A DNA stretch of 64,000 nucleotides from an uncultured Clostridia bacterium. Lineage in GTDB: Bacteria; Bacillota; Clostridia; Oscillospirales; Acutalibacteraceae. Shown here piece by piece: positions 56,481 through 64,000 of the stretch. Numbering within the stretch: the stretch's first letter is position 1; every line of letters begins with the position of its first letter. The stretch is from positions 1 through 64,000 of the forward strand of contig CAMVLW010000004.1 of assembly GCA_947168445.1 (NCBI GenBank), in the 5' to 3' direction. Position numbers and translations under genes: made by a program. A model generated the notes under the pieces. That model was not told where the DNA came from and searched no databases. It saw nothing but the letters and a program-made list of their open reading frames with translations.

Positions 56481-57688
56481 TTTGCTTCCTCCACGGTCAC
56501 GGTAATATCCTCCCGCGCCGAGCGATGGAGCGCGTCGGTCACGGTGTAAGTCACGCGGTAAACGCCCGCACGGTTGGGGTTGACGTTGCCGGTAGTTTCG
56601 ATTTTGCTTGTGACGTCGTTGCCGCAGGTGTCAACAGCGGTGATTCCGTCGGTCATGTTGTATTCAACGCCCTTTTGCAGCGTCAGATTGTATGCGCCGG
56701 AAATCACCGGTGTTTTGGTGCGGTAAGGGTTATCGGGATGGCGGTCGGTGGGATCCCAGCCGATGGTGGTATCCGCTATTTTTATGGTTTCGGGTCTGCC
56801 GAGCGGCAGCGCTTCGTCGCTGTCAAAGATTTTCACCACGGTGTCGTCGGGGCAGTAGTCGCAAATCCACTTGCAGTCCTCCACCGCCATGCGCACACAG
56901 CCGCGGGAGGCAAAATCACCCAGCTTGTTGAACTCGTCGGCTTTGAGCGTGTCCTCCGTTAAATCGGTATAGGGTACGCTGTGGAACAGCAAATCACCGT
57001 GGAAGGAACTGGCGTACATGCCGAACACGTCGTTGACAAGCCCCTGCCATTTGGTGTGGTAATAAATGGTGAACTCGCCGAGTTCGGTTTTGTTCTCCAC
57101 GCCGCAGGAGCACACCATTGCCCGCACAGGAACGGTGTAGTCGCCCTTATCGTCATAGGTAAAGACGGTCACGCAGTTTTGCTTGCGGTTCACCTGAATT
57201 TCAAACGGCAGCTTTTTCGCTTTGTTGTGATAATTCTTCTCCGCAAGCTCGCGGTTTGCCGTAATCGCGGTGGTAAAGCGCTCAATCCTCGACTGCGGCT
57301 GCGGAGCGGTGACGGTTACATGATAGGTAACTGCCTTGCCGTTGGAAAAGCTTGCGGTCACATCTGTTTCTCCCTGTCCGAGCGCGTCAATTCTGCCGCC
57401 GCTGTCCACAAAAGCAACGGCATTGTCCGCGCTCTGCCAGTGAACAAGGTCTTTTTCCTCCTGCTCGGAAAGAGTCAGCAGCGCAGATTTGCCCTGTTCA
57501 ACAACAACCTTGTCCGCCTCATTCCCGCCGGACGCGGAATCCGCGGTTGCGGCAGAGGGGTTGGGAAAGAAAGCGTCCTTGACAAAAAGCGTGCCGAACA
57601 CGCCCAGCATCATTGCGGACAGCGCAATCAGGGCGATATACACTTTTTTCACAGGCGTTCCTCCTTTCCGCCGGCGGAGCGTTGACAA
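56477..57688 (-). CDS. L,D-transpeptidase with Ig-like domains
   Basis: YkuD-type HSVPY...FASRGCVRMAVEDCKWI; Big2-like N-terminal and DUF5011-like C-terminal domain. Confidence 0.87.
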   Translation of the reverse strand: MSTLRRRKGGTPVKKVYIALIALSAMMLGVFGTLFVKDAFFPNPSAATADSASGGNEADKVVVEQGKSALLTLSEQEEKDLVHWQSADNAVAFVDSGGRIDALGQGETDVTASFSNGKAVTYHVTVTAPQPQSRIERFTTAITANRELAEKNYHNKAKKLPFEIQVNRKQNCVTVFTYDDKGDYTVPVRAMVCSCGVENKTELGEFTIYYHTKWQGLVNDVFGMYASSFHGDLLFHSVPYTDLTEDTLKADEFNKLGDFASRGCVRMAVEDCKWICDYCPDDTVVKIFDSDEALPLGRPETIKIADTTIGWDPTDRHPDNPYRTKTPVISGAYNLTLQKGVEYNMTDGITAVDTCGNDVTSKIETTGNVNPNRAGVYRVTYTVTDALHRSAREDITVTVEEAK

Positions 57689-57785
57689 AAGCCGACCAAA
57701 AATTACAAAATTTTAACCATTTCTTTTATTATAACGGTTTCGCGGAAAATTAGCAAGAGATTTATCAAAAAATTTTGTGAATAAA

Positions 57786-57814
57786 TTGTCACGGAAACGA
57801 AAATATGCTATACT
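57786..57814 (+). promoter_or_regulatory. SigA-type promoter for the gene at 57831
   Basis: TTGTCA, 17 bp spacer, TATACT. Confidence 0.8.
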
Positions 57815-57830
57815 GAAACCGGTGATTCGA

Positions 57831-58361
57831 ATGGCACATCCGCTCAAACATTTCAGGACAATTACACACCACCGCCATCAGGTGATTGCGCACTGCGCCA
57901 AGGCGGGAATTCTCTGGCAGGGCTTGCGGCATGATTTATCAAAATACAGCCCCACCGAGTTTATTCCGGGCGCAAAGTATTATCAGGGAGACCGCAGCCC
58001 CAACGAAAAGGAGCGCGAGCTCTTCGGCTGCTCCCGCGCATGGCTGCACCACAAGGGGCGCAACCGCCACCACTACGAATACTGGACGGACTACAACCCC
58101 AAAACCAAGCAGATTGAGCCGGTGGAAATGCCGCTCAAATATGTAAAAGAGATGTTTTGCGACCGCGTTGCCGCCAGCAAAACCTACAACGGCAAGGCAT
58201 ACACGGATGCCGACCCCTACATTTATTTTCTGCGCATTAAGGGCAAGCACCGTATGCACGAAAACACCGAGGCGCTGCTCGATTCGCTGCTGACCATGCT
58301 GCGCGACGAAGGCGAGGAAAAAACCTTTGCCTATATCCGCACGCTTTCAAAGGAGAGATAG
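57831..58361 (+). CDS. DUF5662-like protein
   Basis: MAHPLKHFRTITHHRHQVIAHCAKAGILWQGLRHDLSKYSPTEF; His-rich; start placed downstream of the promoter. Confidence 0.8.
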   Translation: MAHPLKHFRTITHHRHQVIAHCAKAGILWQGLRHDLSKYSPTEFIPGAKYYQGDRSPNEKERELFGCSRAWLHHKGRNRHHYEYWTDYNPKTKQIEPVEMPLKYVKEMFCDRVAASKTYNGKAYTDADPYIYFLRIKGKHRMHENTEALLDSLLTMLRDEGEEKTFAYIRTLSKER

Positions 58362-58363
58362 TC

Positions 58364-58852
58364 ATGGCAGACGCCGCACATATCGTTCACCCTATTCCGC
58401 CGTTGTTTGACGAAAACTCCGAAACGCTGATTTTAGGCAGCTTTCCGTCGGTAAAGTCGCGGGAGGCGATGTTCTTTTACGGACACCCGCAAAACCGCTT
58501 TTGGCGGCTGCTTGCGCTGCTGTTCGGTGAAGCGCCGCCGCGGACAATTGAGGAAAAGAAGGCGCTTGCGCTCTCGCACCGTTTGGCGCTGTGGGATTCG
58601 ATTCACTCCTGCACCGTCACCGGGTCGTCGGACAGTTCAATTAAGGACGTTGTGCCCAATGATTTGAGCGTGATTTTGCGCGGCAGCCGCGTTAACAGAA
58701 TTTTCTGCAACGGCGCGCTGTCTCATCAGCTTTATCAAAAATACATCTATCCGCAAACAGGAATAAAAGCGCAAAAGCTGCCCTCCACCAGTCCGGCAAA
58801 CGCCGCGTTTTCAATGGAGCGCCTTGCGGAGCAATGGAAAATTATTTTATAA
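58364..58852 (+). CDS. DNA-deoxyinosine glycosylase / uracil-DNA glycosylase family
   Basis: ETLILGSFPSVKSREAMFFYGHPQNRFW; ALWDSIHSC; LPSTSPANAAF. Confidence 0.9.
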   Translation: MADAAHIVHPIPPLFDENSETLILGSFPSVKSREAMFFYGHPQNRFWRLLALLFGEAPPRTIEEKKALALSHRLALWDSIHSCTVTGSSDSSIKDVVPNDLSVILRGSRVNRIFCNGALSHQLYQKYIYPQTGIKAQKLPSTSPANAAFSMERLAEQWKIIL

Positions 58853-58872
58853 ACAACGCAAATTCCTATAAA

Positions 58873-58916
58873 AATGCTGCGGCACAGTATCACACTATGC
58901 CGCAGCTTATTTTTTT
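58873..58916 (+). terminator. Rho-independent terminator
   Basis: GCTGCGGCACAGTATCACACTATGCCGCAGCTTATTTTTTT. Confidence 0.85.
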
Positions 58917-58994
58917 GATATTAATACTTCGGAAAACTTCGGAAAAGCAGCCGTTTTGACGCGCCGTTCAACCGATTTCAAAATCAACACCGCG

Positions 58995-59037
58995 CTGCCC
59001 ACCGCGGCAGCGGTCGCGCTGCCCACCGTGGCAACGG
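58995..59037. repeat. Two direct copies of a dispersed 19-bp motif
   Basis: CTGCCCACCGCGGCAGCGG and CTGCCCACCGTGGCAACGG. Confidence 0.75.
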
Positions 59038-59044
59038 GCAACGG

Positions 59045-60349
59045 TCACGATGCTTTCTTGGCATTAGAGAGGAACAGCGCCTTCAGCGTCGCGTTGTCGG
59101 CGGTGCCGGTATCCTTGATGCCGTTCTTCTTTTGAAAGTCCTTAACCGCCTGCGCCGTCATTTCGCCGTAGTAGCCTGTGACGTTTTCATCTTCCTTTTT
59201 GAGATAGCCCAAATCCTCCAAGCGCTGCTGCATTTGCAGAACGTCGTCGTTTTCGTCCTCCGCCTTGAGCGAAAGACCGTCAAGGTTGATGTTGCCGTAA
59301 TCACCGGTGACACTCTTTGCCTCTTGCGCCTTGGTTGCAGGCTGAGTCGCGGGCTGAGTCGCGGGCTGAGTTGCGTTTTGCGCCTTAGTTGCAGGCTGGG
59401 TCGCGGGCTGTGAAGCCGCTGTTGCGGAAACCGCAGCCGCCTCGTCCGGCGTTGCTTTCTTGCCGTTATAGATAAAGGCAATCATGGCTTTCAGTGTTTC
59501 AACCGCTGTCGCGCCCGGAAGCGACATTTTTTCAAGAGAGAGCTGCATGGTTTTGCTACTTTTCAGCGCCGTCATTTTCGCCAGCGAAGCGTCCGCCTTT
59601 ACCGCGTCCATTGTCGCCGCGTCGTTATAGAATACAAAGGTGGGGTTTGCGCTTGACAGCGTAGCGGGGTCAACGGTGTTTTGGTCGATGTTGACCGCGA
59701 TATTCACGCAGTTGGTGTAGCCCATCAGGATGTTGCCGAAGCTGCCGTTGGTGAGTTGTTTTAGCTTGCCGTCCTCCATATAGAGGTAGCAAATCGTGTT
59801 CAGCGCGCCGGTGCCGCTGAGTCCCTCAATCTCGCGCTTTTGCTTTTCAAGTTCGCCGACAAGCTTGTCATAGGCGTCCTTGCCCTCTTTCTGCCCCGTC
59901 ACCTTGCCGCCGAGAATCTTTCCCACGGTTTCGTAATTGGTTTTGACCTCTGTGGTGCTCTGGGGCTGCTGCATTTTGATGACCTTAATGCCCTTTTCCT
60001 CCAGCTTTTCCTGCGCGCCCTTGGTCAGGTTGTCGTTGGAGAAAACGACGTCGGTTTTCAAATTCACAATTTCGTTGACGTCGGGGTTGCTCATGGAGCC
60101 GACATTGGGAGCCGCCGCGAGATTTTCCTGCTTGACCGCCTCGCTTCTGCCGACGAATTTGCGGTCATAGCCGATATAGGACATAATATCCGCTGTCGCG
60201 GCGTCCAGCACCACGACGTTTTGCGGTTCCTTGTCAATTGTATAATTGGCGACCTCAACGGGATAGTCCTTGTTGTTGCAGCCCGCGAGCAGCGCCGCCG
60301 AAGACACGGCAACTGTCGCCGCCAGCAAAACAGACACTAATTTTTTCAT
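59045..60349 (-). CDS. BtuF-like solute-binding lipoprotein with C-terminal peptidoglycan-binding domain
   Basis: Lipobox LLAGC; NVVVLDAATADIMSYIGYDRKFVGRSE; LQMQQRLEDLGYLKKEDENVTGYYGEMTAQAVKDFQKKNG. Confidence 0.88.
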   Translation of the reverse strand: MKKLVSVLLAATVAVSSAALLAGCNNKDYPVEVANYTIDKEPQNVVVLDAATADIMSYIGYDRKFVGRSEAVKQENLAAAPNVGSMSNPDVNEIVNLKTDVVFSNDNLTKGAQEKLEEKGIKVIKMQQPQSTTEVKTNYETVGKILGGKVTGQKEGKDAYDKLVGELEKQKREIEGLSGTGALNTICYLYMEDGKLKQLTNGSFGNILMGYTNCVNIAVNIDQNTVDPATLSSANPTFVFYNDAATMDAVKADASLAKMTALKSSKTMQLSLEKMSLPGATAVETLKAMIAFIYNGKKATPDEAAAVSATAASQPATQPATKAQNATQPATQPATQPATKAQEAKSVTGDYGNINLDGLSLKAEDENDDVLQMQQRLEDLGYLKKEDENVTGYYGEMTAQAVKDFQKKNGIKDTGTADNATLKALFLSNAKKAS

Positions 60350-60368
60350 ATAATTCCTCCGTGTTCTC

Positions 60369-61604
60369 TCAACAGAATAATGATTCCACATATTGCTTCG
60401 CGCAGCGCGGAGAACGTCCGCCTCTCGCCAGCGCGAAACGCTCGGCTCCGGCGCAAATTTCTTCGTCGCTCAGCGCGATTCCCTTTTCGTGCGCCATTGC
60501 GAGCACAATCTCCAAAAATTCCTTTTTTCCCGGCACCGAATAGCCGACGCGCAAGCCGAAGCGGTCGGACAAGGACAGGGTTTCCTGCATGTTGTCGCGG
60601 GTGTTAACGTCGTCAACCTCCATTGCGCGGTCGGAAAGCCGTTCCTTGACAATGTGACGGCGGTTGGAGGTGGCGTAAATCAGCGCGTTAGCGGGACGCG
60701 CCGCGATTCCGCCTTCAAGCACCGCCTTGAGCGCGGTATAGCTCTGATCCTGGTGCTGAAAGGACAGGTCGTCGATAAAAATAATGAACTTCATGGGCAG
60801 GCGGGCGATTTTGTCCACCAGCAGCGGGAACTCCGCCAGCCGCTCCTTCGGCATTTCCACAAGCCGCAAGCCGCGCGAGCGGAATTCATTTGCCATTGCC
60901 TTGACAGTGGAGCTTTTTCCGGTACCCATATCACCGTAAAGCAGGCAATTGTTGCAGCTTTTGCCGTCCAAAAAGGCAAGCGTGTTGTCGAGCACCTTTT
61001 GGCGCTGCCGCTCGTAGCCCGTGAAATCGTCCAAATCAATTGTATCGTAATTGAGCACCGGGCGAATGTCGCCGTCGCGCCAAATGAACGCCTTGTAACG
61101 GGCGAACATGCCGCAGCCGTTTTCGCGGTAATACCGCGCAATGGATTCAAGCGAGCCGTCAAACGCGCGGAAGCTGCCCGCACATTCGCCGCTTTCCCAA
61201 CAGGGAAGCTCCCCGGCGATTTCGCGGATTTCCTCATAGCGGGAATACGCCCGCAAAACCTCTCCGCTTTGCAGCGCGGCGGCTTCCAAAATCGCTTCGC
61301 AATCGCGCTTTGCCGCAAGCAGCACGCCCCCGGGCAGGTTCTTTTCAACGCCGCCCGCGGCGCTGCGGGCAAAGATGTTTTCATCAAAAAGCGCCGCCTC
61401 TGTCATGGCGTAAGCCAAACGGTCGCTGCAGCCGCGCTCGCAAATCAGCGCGTAAAAATCTCCGTAACGGCGCAAAAACTCCTCAGGACATTCGTCCAGA
61501 GAGCACAACAGGCGGTAAAACGCCCGCGGCACGCTTCTGCCCATAATCCCGCGGAAAACGCTCAGTGCGGAAAGCTTTAATTTTGCCTTGTAAACCTTGT
61601 CCAT
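60369..61604 (-). CDS. DUF815 family ATP-binding protein
   Basis: NCLLYGDMGTGKSSTVKAMANEF; KFIIFIDDLSF; ATSNRRHIV. Confidence 0.9.
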   Translation of the reverse strand: MDKVYKAKLKLSALSVFRGIMGRSVPRAFYRLLCSLDECPEEFLRRYGDFYALICERGCSDRLAYAMTEAALFDENIFARSAAGGVEKNLPGGVLLAAKRDCEAILEAAALQSGEVLRAYSRYEEIREIAGELPCWESGECAGSFRAFDGSLESIARYYRENGCGMFARYKAFIWRDGDIRPVLNYDTIDLDDFTGYERQRQKVLDNTLAFLDGKSCNNCLLYGDMGTGKSSTVKAMANEFRSRGLRLVEMPKERLAEFPLLVDKIARLPMKFIIFIDDLSFQHQDQSYTALKAVLEGGIAARPANALIYATSNRRHIVKERLSDRAMEVDDVNTRDNMQETLSLSDRFGLRVGYSVPGKKEFLEIVLAMAHEKGIALSDEEICAGAERFALARGGRSPRCAKQYVESLFC

Positions 61605-61766
61605 CTAAATCATTCCAATCATCACTTATTTTACGCTATTTTACGCCAATAGTCAACAATTGTTTTCAACAAACCGCGCTTATTTTCCGCAGGCGAAATA
61701 TGCCATTATCAACATAATTCTCCGCTATACAGAAAGGGCAGCCGTGAAGCCGCCCTTTTTACTGTT

Positions 61767-62825
61767 TTACTTTTCCGCTTTTTTATACATGTTTTCGTAA
61801 TAATTCATGTAATCGCCGGAGGTGATTTTGTTCATCCACTCCTCGTTGGCGAGGTACCACTCGATGGTTTCGGCAATGCCCTGCTCAAAGGTGTAGGCAG
61901 GCGCCCAGCCGAGCTCGGTGGTGATTTTGGTGTTGTCAATCGCGTAGCGTCTGTCGTGACCCGGACGGTCCTTGACGTACTTAATCAGACTTTCGTCCTT
62001 GCCGAGCGTCTTGATAATCAGCTTGACAATCTCGATATTCGCCTTTTCGTTGTTGCCGCCGACGTTATAGACCTCGCCAATCACACCCTTATGCAAAACG
62101 GTGTCAATCGCCGCGCAGTGGTCGGACACGTGCAGCCAGTCGCGGATTTGCATACCGTCGCCGTAAACAGGCAGCTGCTTGCCGCTCTTACAGTTGTTAA
62201 TCATCAGCGGAATCAGCTTTTCGGGGAACTGATAAGGACCGTAGTTGTTGGAGCAGCGGGTGATGTTCACCGGCAGACCGAAGGTTTCGTGATACGCTCT
62301 CACCACCATATCCGCGCTCGCCTTTGAAGCGGAGTAGGGGCTGTTGGGAGAAAGCGGCGTGGTTTCCTTGAACATTCCGGTTTTTCCCAGCGCGCCGTAA
62401 ACCTCGTCGGTGGAAACCTGCAAATACTTTACGCCGTCCTTGTACTCGCGGGAATACTTGTCGTCGGGAGCGACCTTCCAGAACTGCTTGGCAACGTCAA
62501 GCAGGGTTTGAGTGCCGATGACGTTGGTGGTGAGGAAGATTTCCGGCTCGGTAATGGAGCGGTCAACATGGCTTTCCGCCGCAAAGTTGACAACGGTGTC
62601 GATGTCGTATTTCTCAAAAATCTCAACAAGCGCCGCTCTGTCGCGAATATCGGTTTTCAAAAAGGTGTAGCGGGAATCGTTCTCAATATCTCTGAGGTTG
62701 TCAAGATTGCCCGCATAGGTGAGCGCGTCGATGTTGATGATATTGTAATCGTGGTTTTTCAGCATATGGTGGACGAAGTTGGAGCCGATAAAGCCCGCGC
62801 CGCCTGTTACAAGAATATTTTTCAT
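61767..62825 (-). CDS. rfbB: dTDP-glucose 4,6-dehydratase
   Basis: ILVTGGAGFIGSNFVHHML; STDEVYGALG; YSASKASADM. Confidence 0.95.
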   Translation of the reverse strand: MKNILVTGGAGFIGSNFVHHMLKNHDYNIINIDALTYAGNLDNLRDIENDSRYTFLKTDIRDRAALVEIFEKYDIDTVVNFAAESHVDRSITEPEIFLTTNVIGTQTLLDVAKQFWKVAPDDKYSREYKDGVKYLQVSTDEVYGALGKTGMFKETTPLSPNSPYSASKASADMVVRAYHETFGLPVNITRCSNNYGPYQFPEKLIPLMINNCKSGKQLPVYGDGMQIRDWLHVSDHCAAIDTVLHKGVIGEVYNVGGNNEKANIEIVKLIIKTLGKDESLIKYVKDRPGHDRRYAIDNTKITTELGWAPAYTFEQGIAETIEWYLANEEWMNKITSGDYMNYYENMYKKAEK

Positions 62826-62837
62826 GATAAATTCTCC

Positions 62838-63713
62838 TTACTCCTTCTGCGCGTCAGCCAGCGCAATTAAATACTGACCGTAATCGGTCATTTTCAGTTC
62901 CTCGCCGAGCGCGCGAAGCTGTTCGGTGGTGATAAAGCCCTTTCGCCATGCGATTTCCTCGATACAGCTGATGTAGAGTCCCTGCATGGACTGCACGGTC
63001 TGCACATATTCCGCCGCCTTTAACAGTCCGGTGGGTGTGCCGGTGTCAAGCCAAGCCATTCCTCTGCCGAGCAGCATGACGTCCAACTCGCCCTTTTCGA
63101 GATAAAGGCTGTTGATGGAGGAAATTTCCAGTTCGCCGCGCGCCGAGGGCTTAATGCTCTTGGCGTATTCAATCACCTTGTTGTCGTAGAAGTACAACCC
63201 TGGAACCGCGTAGTTGCTCTTGGGCTTTTCGGGCTTTTCCTCAATGGAAATCACCTTGCCGTTTTTGTCGAACTCCACCACGCCGAAATCCTTCGGGTTC
63301 ATCACGGGATAGCCGAACACGGTCGCTCCGTGGGTTTTCTCGCGCACCTTGAGCAGCATGTTCGGGAAGTTCATGCCATAGAACACGTTGTCGCCGAGAA
63401 TCAGGCAAACACTGTCGTCGCCGATGAATTCCTCACCGATGATGAACGCCTGCGCCAGTCCCTTTGGCTCCTCCTGCACGGCATACTGAATCGAAATACC
63501 AATGCGTGAGCCGTCGCCGAGCAGCTCACGGTACATGGGCGTGTCCTCGGGAGTGGAAATCACAAGCACCTCGGTGATTTTTGCCAGCATTAAAATGGAA
63601 AGCGGATAATAGATAAGCGGCTTGTCATACACAGGCAAAAGCTGCTTGGAAACTGTTTTTGTCATCGGATAAAGCCGTGTGCCGCGGCCGCCCGCGAGAA
63701 TAATGCCCTTCAT
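62838..63713 (-). CDS. rfbA: Glucose-1-phosphate thymidylyltransferase
   Basis: [54 protein letters not shown]. Confidence 0.95.
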   Translation of the reverse strand: MKGIILAGGRGTRLYPMTKTVSKQLLPVYDKPLIYYPLSILMLAKITEVLVISTPEDTPMYRELLGDGSRIGISIQYAVQEEPKGLAQAFIIGEEFIGDDSVCLILGDNVFYGMNFPNMLLKVREKTHGATVFGYPVMNPKDFGVVEFDKNGKVISIEEKPEKPKSNYAVPGLYFYDNKVIEYAKSIKPSARGELEISSINSLYLEKGELDVMLLGRGMAWLDTGTPTGLLKAAEYVQTVQSMQGLYISCIEEIAWRKGFITTEQLRALGEELKMTDYGQYLIALADAQKE

Positions 63714-63731
63714 AGCCAAATCTCCTTGTTG

Positions 63732-64000
63732 TTAATAATAAACCCGGTTTGCGGTCTTGGCGAACAAATACACCGTCAGCGCCGCAAACGGAATAATCAG
63801 CAAAATGCGCGCCCACGCCAGCGCGCGGACGTGGCGGTCTCCGCTGACCTTCAGTTTGATTTTTTCTTCGGGGTGATTGAGCACCAGCAGCATTACCGCG
63901 CTGACAACCGAAATACCCGCGAAAAACTTTTGATATTTTTCAAACAAATCGTTCTTTGCGTACAAGTACTTGTCAATGCTCGCAAAGTTGTCGTTTTCCT
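63732..64000 (-). CDS. Membrane protein (partial, 5' end outside the window)
   Basis: The frame stays open to the window edge (...ENDNFASIDKYLYAKNDLFEKYQKFF); two hydrophobic segments. Confidence 0.55.
   Translation of the reverse strand, partial: ENDNFASIDKYLYAKNDLFEKYQKFFAGISVVSAVMLLVLNHPEEKIKLKVSGDRHVRALAWARILLIIPFAALTVYLFAKTANRVYY

Noticed and set aside
60393-61580. 395-aa plus-strand ORF antisense to the DUF815 gene
   Set aside because: Mirror ORF; the minus strand carries a clear Walker A ATPase

Overview
The window is about 64 kb of chromosomal sequence from a spore-associated Firmicute. The gene content (spmA/spmB, class C sortase pilus, dockerin and BspA-type LRR surface protein) suggests a gut Clostridia/Oscillospirales-type bacterium; this is inference. 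I saw no rRNA, tRNA, CRISPR array, transposase or phage module. The main blocks are: a zinc-ribbon/SPFH gene, Sfp-type PPTase and AbrB-like regulator; spmAB; rlmB followed by a large membrane protein that reads as a degenerate P-type ATPase; rpe; three tandem related zinc-ribbon/lipoprotein genes; acpP; a nearly complete aromatic amino acid cluster (aroE, aroK, lipoprotein, aroF, tyrA, aroB, aroA, aroC, pheA); an LRR-dockerin protein; a sortase/pilin locus whose large adhesin carries a starch-binding (CBM26-like) segment apparently nested in a fibro-slime domain; mutY; a GH36-like glycosidase; a Nudix fusion; pyrK/pyrD; a Gld-type ABC exporter coupled to a transglutaminase-like lipoprotein; purL; an L,D-transpeptidase; an orphan solute-binding protein with a peptidoglycan-binding domain; and rfbB/rfbA. 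The strongest candidates for follow-up are (1) the CBM26-like insertion in the pilus adhesin, (2) the degenerate P-type ATPase, (3) two opposing arrays of mini-hairpins with ATTCA/TGAAT spacers between tyrA and aroB, (4) a mirror-symmetric set of four DnaA-box-like sites after spmB, and (5) several families of short intergenic repeats that abut or supply stop codons, including one that appears to encode the AroA C-terminus. All calls come from reading the sequence and supplied ORFs; no database search was run.
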